Part shown: one piece after another, positions 15,415 through 23,252 of the stretch
How the letters are laid out: every line of letters begins with the position of its first letter
Numbering within the stretch: position 1 is the first letter of the stretch
Position numbers and translations under genes: made by a program
From: Nostoc sp. MS1
Lineage (GTDB): Bacteria; Cyanobacteriota; Cyanobacteriia; Cyanobacteriales; Nostocaceae
Direction of reading: 5' to 3'
Assembly (NCBI RefSeq): GCF_019976755.1
Contig: NZ_AP023441.1
Coordinates: 5,019,501 to 5,083,500, forward strand
Length of the DNA stretch: 64,000 nt
The notes under the pieces: model-generated
The model's database searches: none
What the model was told of the DNA's origin: nothing
Seen by the model: only the letters and a program-made list of their open reading frames with translations

Positions 15415-18333
15415 ATGTCTGAAACTTCTATCACTACCACACGCCCTACGTTCATCCTCGTAGATGGACATTCCCTCGCCTTCCGTTCATACTTTGCTTT
15501 TGCTAAGGGACGGGATGGTGGCTTGCGTACTAAAACGGGTATTCCTACCAGTGTATGCTTCGGCTTTATCAAATGTTTGTTGGAAGTCATGGCGACACAA
15601 CAGCCGCAAGCAATGGCGATCGCATTTGATTTAGGTTTGCCTACTTTTCGCCACGAAGCTGACGATACCTATAAAGCTGATCGCCCCGGAACACCAGAGG
15701 ATTTTGTCCCAGATTTAAAAAATCTTCATGAGTTGCTGGAAGGCTTTAACCTGCCAATTTACACAGCCCCAGGTTATGAAGCAGATGATGTGCTGGGAAC
15801 TTTGGCGCAAAAAGCTACCGCCGAGGGGTATAAGGTGAAAATTTTGACAGGCGATCGCGATTTATTTCAACTCATCGATCCCCAAAAGGAAATCACTGTC
15901 TTAAATTTTAGCCCGGATGCGCTAAAACGCTCTACTAATAGTATTAGTGAAATAAGTACAGAACAAGTTAAAGAAAAATTAGGTGTTTTACCTACCCAAA
16001 TCGTTGATTATAAAGCCTTGTGTGGGGATAAATCAGATAATATTCCCGGTGTTAAAGGTATTGGGGAAAAAACCGCCGTACAGCTACTTAATACCTATGG
16101 TTCACTTGAAGAAATTTATCAAGCTTTAAATGAAATCAAAGGTGCGACTCAGAAGAAATTAGCAGAAGGTGAAGAAGATGCTAAGAAGTCGCAATACTTG
16201 GCAAAGATAGTTACAGAAGTACCATTAGAAGTTAATTTAGAAGATTGTAAATTAGTTGGGTTTGATGAAAACATCCTCATTCCCATCTTAGAAAAGTTAG
16301 AATTTAATCGTTTTTTATCGCAAATTAACGACCTAAAATTACGCTTTGGTGGCAAAGTAGAGGAAGCACCAACTCCAGAAGTAACACAGCCATTTAATAC
16401 TGATGAAGATGACAATGATTTGTGGTTTTTCAGTGCTGAAGATACCGCAACCTTTACCCAAAAAACTGATGCACTAATTCAACCACGAATTATTGATAAT
16501 GAAGCTAAACTTGCAGAGTTAGTAGAGATATTAAAACAATTTACTAACCCAGAAAATCCTGTTGCTTGGGACACAGAAACTAGTGACTTAGAACCAAGAG
16601 ATGCAGCTTTAGTCGGTATTGGTTGCTGCTGGGGAACAGAACCAGACGCTAACGCTTATATTCCTGTAAGTCATGCAAAAGGAAATAATTTAGATAAAGA
16701 TATTGTCCTGGCTGCACTGCGCCCAATTTTAGAAAGTGCTGACTATCCTAAGACTTTCCAAAATGCTAAATTTGACCGCTTAGTCTTCCTCGTTCAAGGA
16801 ATTAACTTAACCGGAGTTGTCTTTGATCCCATGTTGGCTAGTTATGTTTTAAATCCAGATACTAGCCATAATTTAAGTGACTTAACTCTGCGTTATTTGG
16901 GGATAATAATTCAAAACTATGTCGATTTAGTGCCTAAAGGTAAAACTATCGGTGATATAGATATCTCTGCTGTAGCAGATTATTGTTGTCTACAAGTTTA
17001 CGCCACATTCCAACTTGTAGGAAAATTGCGTGAGGAATTAGCAAAAACTCCGGCATTATATAAATTACTGACAGAAGTAGAACAACCCTTAGAAGAAGTT
17101 TTAGCGGCTGTAGAATACACTGGTGTCCGAATTGATTCAGATTATCTCAAAGAACTTTCCCAAAAATTAGAGATAGATTTAGCTAAACTACAGGAACAAG
17201 CAACCACATTAGCTGGAGAAAGCTTTAATTTAGGTTCTCCGAAAAAATTAAGTTATATATTATTTGAAAAGTTAGGGTTATCTACTAAACATTCACGCAA
17301 AATTCAGACTGGTTACTCCACAGATGCAGCAACTTTAGAAAAACTCCAAGAAATTGATGATACTGGTTTCGTCAATGTCATCATTGAATATCGTACCTTA
17401 TCTAAACTAAAGTCTACTTATGTAGATGCTTTACCTGCATTGGTACGCCCAGATACTCACCGAGTACATACAGATTTTAACCAAACAGCCACATCAACTG
17501 GTAGATTATCTTCTTCTAATCCAAACTTACAAAATATCCCCATTCGTACAGCCTTTAGTCGGCAAATTCGTAAAGCATTTTTACCCGAATCAGGTTGGTT
17601 AATGGTAGCGGCTGATTACTCGCAAATTGAGTTAAGAATTTTAGCTCATTTGAGTCAAGAGCCAATATTAGTGCAAGCATATCAACAAAATGAAGATATT
17701 CACACAGTCACCGCCAAATTAGTTTTTGAAAAAGAAGATATCACCCCAGATGAGCGGAGAATAGCAAAAACTATTAATTTCGGTGTGATTTATGGAATGG
17801 GTTCTTTGAGGTTCTCTCGTTCAACGGGAATAGATAAAAATGTTGCCAACGAGTTTATTAAGCGATTTAACGAACGCTATGCCAAAGTATTTGCTTATTT
17901 GGAAAGCATGAAAAAACAAGCGATCGCTCAAGGTTATGTAGAAACTATAATCGGTAGGCGGCGGTATTTTGACTTTACCAGCAACAGTTTACGCAAATTT
18001 AAAGGCAACAAACCAGAGGATATTGATTTAAGCAAGTTAAAAAACCTCGGCGCTTACGATGCGGGGTTACTGCGAGCGGCTGCTAACGCTCCAATTCAAG
18101 GTTCTAGTGCTGATATCATCAAAATTGCGATGGTGCAGATTCAGGAAGTTTTGAAGAAATATCAGGCGCGGCTGTTATTACAAGTTCACGATGAATTAGT
18201 TTTTGAAGTTCCTCCGCAAGAATGGGAAGAATTACAACCACAAATTAAGTCAGTAATGGAAGGTGCTGTTAGCTTAACTGTCCCGTTAGTAGTCGATGTG
18301 CGTGCAGGTGAAAATTGGATGGAAACGAAATAA
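15415..18333 (+). CDS. polA: DNA polymerase I
   Basis: The 972-residue enzyme has all three parts of a full-length Pol I: a 5'-nuclease domain (1-320, with DGHSLAFRSYFAF, GDRDLFQL and KALCGDKSDNIPGV), a 3'-5' exonuclease-like domain (about 375-540) and the polymerase domain (about 580-972, with the DYSQIELRILAHLS palm motif, RRIAKTINFGVIYGM and the HDELVFEV motif). It fills gaps in repair and processes Okazaki fragments. Exonuclease motif I (D386, E388) and motif II (D454) are present, but motif III, normally YxxxD, reads YCCLQ at 523-527, so its Asp is missing. Proofreading may be weak or absent. The start ATG is clear. Confidence 0.97.
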   Translation: MSETSITTTRPTFILVDGHSLAFRSYFAFAKGRDGGLRTKTGIPTSVCFGFIKCLLEVMATQQPQAMAIAFDLGLPTFRHEADDTYKADRPGTPEDFVPDLKNLHELLEGFNLPIYTAPGYEADDVLGTLAQKATAEGYKVKILTGDRDLFQLIDPQKEITVLNFSPDALKRSTNSISEISTEQVKEKLGVLPTQIVDYKALCGDKSDNIPGVKGIGEKTAVQLLNTYGSLEEIYQALNEIKGATQKKLAEGEEDAKKSQYLAKIVTEVPLEVNLEDCKLVGFDENILIPILEKLEFNRFLSQINDLKLRFGGKVEEAPTPEVTQPFNTDEDDNDLWFFSAEDTATFTQKTDALIQPRIIDNEAKLAELVEILKQFTNPENPVAWDTETSDLEPRDAALVGIGCCWGTEPDANAYIPVSHAKGNNLDKDIVLAALRPILESADYPKTFQNAKFDRLVFLVQGINLTGVVFDPMLASYVLNPDTSHNLSDLTLRYLGIIIQNYVDLVPKGKTIGDIDISAVADYCCLQVYATFQLVGKLREELAKTPALYKLLTEVEQPLEEVLAAVEYTGVRIDSDYLKELSQKLEIDLAKLQEQATTLAGESFNLGSPKKLSYILFEKLGLSTKHSRKIQTGYSTDAATLEKLQEIDDTGFVNVIIEYRTLSKLKSTYVDALPALVRPDTHRVHTDFNQTATSTGRLSSSNPNLQNIPIRTAFSRQIRKAFLPESGWLMVAADYSQIELRILAHLSQEPILVQAYQQNEDIHTVTAKLVFEKEDITPDERRIAKTINFGVIYGMGSLRFSRSTGIDKNVANEFIKRFNERYAKVFAYLESMKKQAIAQGYVETIIGRRRYFDFTSNSLRKFKGNKPEDIDLSKLKNLGAYDAGLLRAAANAPIQGSSADIIKIAMVQIQEVLKKYQARLLLQVHDELVFEVPPQEWEELQPQIKSVMEGAVSLTVPLVVDVRAGENWMETK

Positions 18334-18353
18334 TTTGTAATTCGTAATTATTT

Positions 18354-19103
18354 TTAGTGCATCCTAGCTGCAATGTCTACATCATCACCCTTTAGCTGAC
18401 CATCTTCCATATATATAATTCGATCAGCAATATCTAGAATCCGGTTGTCGTGGGTAACGAGCAATATTGTACAACCTTGTTCTTTAGCCAACTTCTGCAT
18501 CAATTCCACCACATCGCGTCCTGATTTCTTGTCTAAGGCGGCTGTAGGTTCATCTGCTAATACAATTTTAGGATGACTGACGAGGGCGCGAGCGATCGCC
18601 ACCCGTTGTTTTTGTCCTCCAGACAGATTTTCGGGATAGTAATTAACTCTTTCTCCTAAACCAACAGTTTCTAACATAGCGATCGCTTTAGCATTGATGT
18701 CTTGATTGAAATACTCATCATGCAACTCAAGCGACATCCGCACATTTTCCTTAGCTGTGAGAAAAGTCATCAAATTATGCGCCTGAAATATATAACCAAT
18801 CTGACGGCGTAATTTAGTTAACTTCTGCTTCCTGGCTCCACAAATTTCTTCTCCCAAAATTTTCAAACTCCCTTCTTGAGCAGAACGCAAGCCACCCATC
18901 AAGGTTAATAAAGTAGTTTTTCCTGAGCCAGAAGGCCCTGTCATAATCACAATCTCACCCGCGTTAATTTGCAAATTAATATCAAATAAAACTTGTTTAC
19001 GCAGCGAACCCGAACCAAAGTAGTGATTAAGATTATTAACAGAAATCACAGGTTCTAAACCAGATGATTGGGTATTAGGCGCAGGTATAAATTCTTGTAA
19101 CAT
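18354..19103 (-). CDS. devA: ABC exporter ATPase, DevA family
   Basis: The 249-residue nucleotide-binding subunit has Walker A GPSGSGKTT, Q-loop YIFQAHNLM, signature LSGGQKQRVAIARAL, Walker B IVLADEPTAALD and the switch histidine in LLVTHDNR. It forms an exporter with the membrane fusion protein and permease encoded upstream on the same strand. In Anabaena, DevBCA exports heterocyst glycolipids with a TolC-type outer-membrane channel. This copy is probably a paralogue because it has a tetR gene and a DUF2834 gene in the same unit. The substrate is unknown. Confidence 0.92.
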   Translation of the reverse strand: MLQEFIPAPNTQSSGLEPVISVNNLNHYFGSGSLRKQVLFDINLQINAGEIVIMTGPSGSGKTTLLTLMGGLRSAQEGSLKILGEEICGARKQKLTKLRRQIGYIFQAHNLMTFLTAKENVRMSLELHDEYFNQDINAKAIAMLETVGLGERVNYYPENLSGGQKQRVAIARALVSHPKIVLADEPTAALDKKSGRDVVELMQKLAKEQGCTILLVTHDNRILDIADRIIYMEDGQLKGDDVDIAARMH

Positions 19104-19119
19104 AGGTTTTTAGGGAACA

Positions 19120-19151
19120 ATGACTAATGACTAATGACCAATGACCAATGA
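19120..19151. repeat. TGACTAA/TGACCAA heptamer array between devC and devA
   Basis: Five heptamers (two TGACTAA, then TGACCAA variants) fill the spacer between two genes of one transcription unit, so the array is probably transcribed. Confidence 0.8.
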
Positions 19152-20318
19152 CTAAAAAACATCCGCAGGATCAGCAGACCTGAGTTTTCGCATAGCGATC
19201 GCACCCGAAACACTACACATAATTACGGTTAGAATAAATACATTAATTGCCCTGTCTAACTTCATCGCTATAGGCAACATGGTTGCAGCGTAAGTCAGTT
19301 GATACAACCCAAAAGAGAAGATATATGCAGGCAAATAACCAAAGAGTGCGAGTAATAAGGCTTCTTGAATTAAAGCTACTAATAAATAGCGGTCTGTATA
19401 ACCCATTGCTTTGAGTGTGGCATATTCTGGCAAGTGGTCGGAAACATCAGAGTAGAGAATTTGGTAAACAATTACAATCCCGACGATAAAGCCAACACCT
19501 ACACCCATGCCAAAAATAAAGCCGATACCTGTGCCTGTCGCCCAGTATTCTCTTTCTGTTTGGGCAAACCCTTCTGGGGTTAAGACTCTGACATCATTAG
19601 GTAGATTGGCGGCTAGTTGCGATCGCACTTTCTCTGCATCTACCCCTGGTTTAAGTGTGATTAATCCTACCTCTATACGGTCTGGTTTGCGTTCTGGAAA
19701 GAGTCTTAAAAAGGTAGAATCGCTGGTAATAACGTTACCATCAGCCGCAAAAGAAGCCCCATTACTAAATACTCCTTTGACATTAACGCTGATACTATTC
19801 AATTCCGTCTGAAAATTGTTTGTTTTTTTGAAAATATCACCCACAGCGCCGTATTCTGGGCGGCCTGCTTGATCAAATAGGACTTGATTTAACTGTTTTA
19901 TCTGATTAATGTTCTGTTGAATCTCAGGAATTGCGAAAGCAGACTTCGCTGGATCAATACCCCAGACTAAAATAGCCCTATCCTGACGAGTTTCGGGATT
20001 CCGCCATTGTCCCGTGCCAATATATACAGGACTAACTGACTCTACCCCCTCATAACCTAACGCCTGATACATGCGTTCACGAGAAAAGCTTTTCACAGAA
20101 AATAGTGTTTGAAATTGAGGATTAATCAACACTAAATCTGCTTGTAAACTGCGATGAGGTTTGATAGCTGCATCAAATAACGCACTTTCAAATCCCATTT
20201 GAATAAACATCAGCATATCGGCAAAGGTAATACCTGCCACTGCTACTAATAGACGAGTTTTTTCCTTCATTAATTGCCGCCAAGCAAGCGGCGTTTTTTT
20301 AAACATTTTGGTAAGCAT
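19152..20318 (-). CDS. devC: ABC exporter permease, DevC family
   Basis: This 388-residue protein has an N-terminal membrane helix near residue 25 (VAVAGITFADMLMFIQMGF), a large extracytoplasmic domain (about 50-270) and three C-terminal helices with the FtsX-like YATLKAMGYTDRYL coupling motif. It is the membrane subunit for the DevA ATPase and DevB fusion protein. The family is otherwise close to MacB/LolC permeases. The gene order, DevB first and DevA last, matches known dev-type operons. Confidence 0.92.
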   Translation of the reverse strand: MLTKMFKKTPLAWRQLMKEKTRLLVAVAGITFADMLMFIQMGFESALFDAAIKPHRSLQADLVLINPQFQTLFSVKSFSRERMYQALGYEGVESVSPVYIGTGQWRNPETRQDRAILVWGIDPAKSAFAIPEIQQNINQIKQLNQVLFDQAGRPEYGAVGDIFKKTNNFQTELNSISVNVKGVFSNGASFAADGNVITSDSTFLRLFPERKPDRIEVGLITLKPGVDAEKVRSQLAANLPNDVRVLTPEGFAQTEREYWATGTGIGFIFGMGVGVGFIVGIVIVYQILYSDVSDHLPEYATLKAMGYTDRYLLVALIQEALLLALFGYLPAYIFSFGLYQLTYAATMLPIAMKLDRAINVFILTVIMCSVSGAIAMRKLRSADPADVF

Positions 20319-20327
20319 GAGATTTAA

Positions 20328-20366
20328 TTCGTAATGGGCTAACGCCCCGCTCCGCTAACGTAATTG
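20328..20366. repeat. short palindromic repeat GGGCTAACGCCCCGCTCCGC
   Basis: A short relative of the repeat at 2851 (ATTCGTAATGGGCTACGCCCC) fills the spacer between the DUF2834 gene and devC. It can form a small hairpin (GGGCTAACGCCC). Confidence 0.7.
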
Positions 20367-20368
20367 AG

Positions 20369-20704
20369 TTAAGAATTGATTGTTTCAGTTTGTTGTTCTA
20401 GATGTTGTTGTCGTATTAACAGAAATAAGGGTAGTCCGAGGGAAACACCAACTGATAGATTTAAAGCTATATAAATCCAGAGGTTTGACATCTTCAAACG
20501 TGTACCTTCCCAAAATACAAATACCCAAAATACCAAAGATGTAACAATTAAATCCAAGCCAAAAAAACTCGATATTCTGTTAGCAAATAGCTGTTCGATA
20601 AACAGGGGAATATTCAGACCATGTTCTGATAAAAACGGTAGGAACTGGGAATAAGGTAAAACAGTTCCTAAGATACAAAGCAAAAGATAGATAGTTTTCA
20701 CCAT
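20369..20704 (-). CDS. DUF2834 membrane protein within the dev-type operon
   Basis: The frame could begin at a TTG at 20710, but the ATG at 20704 (MVKTIYLLLC) is preferred, giving 111 residues. It has three hydrophobic helices and the family block LPYSQFLPFLSEHGLN followed by ELFANR-like LFANRISSFFGLD, typical of DUF2834. The start lies 8 bases after the devB stop, so it is translated in the same operon. No function is known for DUF2834. Its position suggests an accessory role with the exporter. Confidence 0.8.
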   Translation of the reverse strand: MVKTIYLLLCILGTVLPYSQFLPFLSEHGLNIPLFIEQLFANRISSFFGLDLIVTSLVFWVFVFWEGTRLKMSNLWIYIALNLSVGVSLGLPLFLLIRQQHLEQQTETINS

Positions 20705-20711
20705 GATCAAC

Positions 20712-22004
20712 TTACTTTGATGGTTCGATTTCTGTTTGTACTTGCAAGTTAGTCAAGCCTGCAACCCGTTTGCTATCTTCGGGACTGAGACGAATTTTCA
20801 CTTCTACAACACGACTGTCTAAGTTTTCACCCGGTTGGTTGCTAAATACGTTTTGACGGTTTACTTGTAAGCCAATGTGAGAAACTTTCCCTCGCAGTTC
20901 GCCACCAAAGGCTTGACCTGTAATTGTTGCTGGTTGTCCTAGTTTTACTTTACCAATGTCGGTTTGATAGACTTCTGCTACGGCTAACATTTGCGAGGTT
21001 TGTGCTAAATCAGCTATGCCGTCATCGCTAATTTTTTCGCCGACACGGGTGTGAATTTTGAGAATTTGTCCAGCTATGGGTGCTTTGATGTAAGCTGCTG
21101 CTAAGTCAGTTTTGGCACGCTGGAGTGAGGCGATCGCATTTTCTACTTCTGTTTGGGCTGCTTGCACATCCACTGGACGGACTTCGGCAATACTGGTAAG
21201 GGTGGCTTTGGCTTCGCTGATTTGTTTATTGCTGGTTGTGTTAATCCTGTTTAATGCAACTTTGGCTTCGGCTAATTGTTTGCTGGCGGTTGAGTTGATG
21301 CGGTTGAGTACAGCTTTGGCTTCATCTAGTTGCTGTTGAGCGGTATCTACTGTTAATCTTCTAGTATCAATCGCTGAACTGGAAATTGCTCCTTGGGAGT
21401 AAAGTTGCTGATAACGTTCATATTCAGCTTCGGCATTTTTGAGTTCTGCTTCTAGCCTTTTGATTGTGGCTGCTTGGGCTGTTCTGTCGCCTTCCCATTG
21501 CGCTTCTATCCTGGCGATAGTCTCTTGTTGGCCTGTTCTATCGCCTTGTAACTGGGCTTGTAAACGTTCTACGCTGGCTTCTTGGGCGCGAATATCACCA
21601 GTTTTCGCACCTGCTTTAACTTGATTGAGTCTGGCTTGGGCTACTTGTACTTGTTTTTCGGCTTGTAATACGGCAGTTTGCAAACGGGCGCGGGAGTCTA
21701 AAATTGCTACTATTTGTCCAGGTTTGACGTTATCACCTTCTTGGACGAGCATTTGGGCTACGCGATCGCCATCTAAAGCCAGTGGTGCAGATAAACTAAT
21801 TACTTCTGTTTCTGGTTCTAGTCTACCCAAGGCGGTTATTTTTGGGGTAGCGGCTTGGGTTGGTGCTGAGTCAGATGCCGTAGTTTTAGTTTGCCCAAAC
21901 TGAGAAACTGCATAAAAAGTAATTCCCGCCGTCATCACAGTAGCACCGATTACTAATGCAATTAATCCTTGATTTGCTGGTTTGAATAGCAATTTTTGAC
22001 TCAT
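20712..22004 (-). CDS. devB: ABC exporter membrane fusion protein, DevB/HlyD family
   Basis: The 430-residue adaptor has one N-terminal membrane helix (residues 14-33), a lipoyl-like half-motif, a long alpha-helical coiled-coil hairpin (about 110-290, rich in Gln/Ala/Glu with QVQVAQARLNQVKAG) and beta-barrel segments (AYIKAPIAGQILKI). It bridges the DevC permease to an outer-membrane TolC-type channel, which is not encoded here. It starts 33 bases after the tetR stop, so tetR-devB-DUF2834-devC-devA reads as one unit. Confidence 0.92.
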   Translation of the reverse strand: MSQKLLFKPANQGLIALVIGATVMTAGITFYAVSQFGQTKTTASDSAPTQAATPKITALGRLEPETEVISLSAPLALDGDRVAQMLVQEGDNVKPGQIVAILDSRARLQTAVLQAEKQVQVAQARLNQVKAGAKTGDIRAQEASVERLQAQLQGDRTGQQETIARIEAQWEGDRTAQAATIKRLEAELKNAEAEYERYQQLYSQGAISSSAIDTRRLTVDTAQQQLDEAKAVLNRINSTASKQLAEAKVALNRINTTSNKQISEAKATLTSIAEVRPVDVQAAQTEVENAIASLQRAKTDLAAAYIKAPIAGQILKIHTRVGEKISDDGIADLAQTSQMLAVAEVYQTDIGKVKLGQPATITGQAFGGELRGKVSHIGLQVNRQNVFSNQPGENLDSRVVEVKIRLSPEDSKRVAGLTNLQVQTEIEPSK

Positions 22005-22037
22005 ATTCCCCTCACAAAATAAGTTTGTTTAACACTG

Positions 22038-22640
22038 TCAGTTGTTGTGACAGTTAGCCATTTTTTCTACTTGATTTTGCTGCAAATACGCCTTGAGCAT
22101 TGTGCCTAACAATGCACATTGTTCTTGAATATCGATGGTTTCATTACACCAAAGCTTTTCCAAAATCAAGCCATTAACTAAACTCAATACAAAGGAAGCT
22201 ATGACCATATCTTGAATACCTAAAAAGTCACACACAGCCTGCTGGTAACGCCGACTAACACGCTTGAATACAATGTTATTTTGTACTTCCTTTGCTCCTT
22301 GGTGCTGGCAAAAATTCACCCAAATATATGTCCACTTGATGCAGTAGTCTTCATTTCTAACTAAATACTTACCTAAAGCTGTCATGGCTTCTTCTATGGT
22401 TTTTGCACCATCCATTTCAGCTAATGCTGCACTGATATCTTGTTGACTGATTTCCTCCACTAATTGCTCAAATAATGTTTCCTTACTGGGAAAGTAATGA
22501 TAAAGCGTACCTGTAGAAACTTTTAATGCTTGTGCAATTTGCCTCATCGTGACGGAACCATAGCCCTTTTCGGCAAACAAATCAAAGCATTTATTGAGCA
22601 GTTCTTTACGATATTGGTCATGGTCAACAATCTTAGGCAT
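22038..22640 (-). CDS. TetR-family transcriptional regulator
   Basis: The 200-residue protein has the N-terminal TetR helix-turn-helix (GYGSVTMRQIAQALKVSTGTLYHYFPSKETLFEQL, about residues 25-58) followed by an all-helical ligand domain. Being the first gene of the exporter unit, it is most simply a local repressor that senses an exporter substrate and controls its own operon. That is inference from order and spacing. Inverted-repeat words lie just upstream at 22660-22705. Confidence 0.92.
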   Translation of the reverse strand: MPKIVDHDQYRKELLNKCFDLFAEKGYGSVTMRQIAQALKVSTGTLYHYFPSKETLFEQLVEEISQQDISAALAEMDGAKTIEEAMTALGKYLVRNEDYCIKWTYIWVNFCQHQGAKEVQNNIVFKRVSRRYQQAVCDFLGIQDMVIASFVLSLVNGLILEKLWCNETIDIQEQCALLGTMLKAYLQQNQVEKMANCHNN

Positions 22641-22654
22641 GGTTATAGTTGATT

Positions 22655-22710
22655 TATATCGAACGCTCGTTATTATAAACTACGTTCAGTTATAAAGGTT
22701 AGTCAAGTAC
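22655..22710 (-). promoter_or_regulatory. candidate operator/promoter of the tetR-dev operon
   Basis: Directly upstream of the tetR start, the minus strand reads AACTGAACGTAGTT, TATAATAACG and then AACGAGCGTTCG. AACG-AG-CGTT is a perfect small palindrome, AACT...AGTT flanks a second one, and both contain GAACG or its complement. A TATAAT hexamer lies between them. This is the expected place for a TetR operator, but neither site is known and the spacing to a -35 box is not ideal. Confidence 0.4.
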
Positions 22711-22964
22711 CCACCAAATAAAGCGGTATTAACCTCCTAAAAAAGATTATTACTAGCTAGAAAATTATTAATTGAGAGAGAAAGTGTTAAAAAATCTTAA
22801 AGCATTACACATTTCTTAATGTATTCTAGGTCAATGGCGGTGTCAAGGTATTTTCCAGAATCAATCTTGACATTACTGGCAGAGGCGATCGCCCGTAACT
22901 CCGGTACTACTTCAAGCTGCAATATTGTAAAATGTTTGAAAACTCAATCCTAATTCCTGTACTC
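22711..22964. other. intergenic region between tetR and the antitoxin-like gene
   Basis: No open frame is supported. One HIP1-type site (GGCGATCGCC) lies near 22885. The antitoxin-like gene has no obvious ribosome site at either of its two ATG codons. Confidence 0.5.
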
Positions 22965-23189
22965 ATGAGTTCTCATCCCCTGTTAAAAGTTGAAATTTCT
23001 GAACTCAGCGTTGCAGAACGTATCCAACTTGCTGAAGATTTATGGGACAGTATCTTAGAACAGCAAGAGGAAATCCCTCTGAGTGCAGCGCAACAACAAG
23101 AATTAGATCGTCGCTTAGAGAGTTACAAAAAAAATCCCGCAAGTGGTTCTAATTGGGAAGATATTAAAAAGTTTTCCCAAACAGAATAG
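22965..23189 (+). CDS. addiction-module antitoxin-like protein (orphan)
   Basis: With the ATG at 22965 the product is 74 residues; an in-frame ATG at 22932 would add 11. The core ISELSVAERIQLAEDLWDSI followed by PLSAAQQQELDRRL matches the short addiction-module component family (TIGR02574) that normally precedes a RelE/ParE toxin gene. Here only about 60 bases separate the stop from the convergent lysC, and no toxin frame follows. It is therefore an orphan, either the survivor of a decayed module or an antitoxin acting in trans. Confidence 0.75.
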   Translation: MSSHPLLKVEISELSVAERIQLAEDLWDSILEQQEEIPLSAAQQQELDRRLESYKKNPASGSNWEDIKKFSQTE

Positions 23190-23252
23190 CTTAACAGGCT
23201 GTGAAGCGATGAAATCATCAGATTCAGCAACCTGAAACTACTCCTTCCCTAA

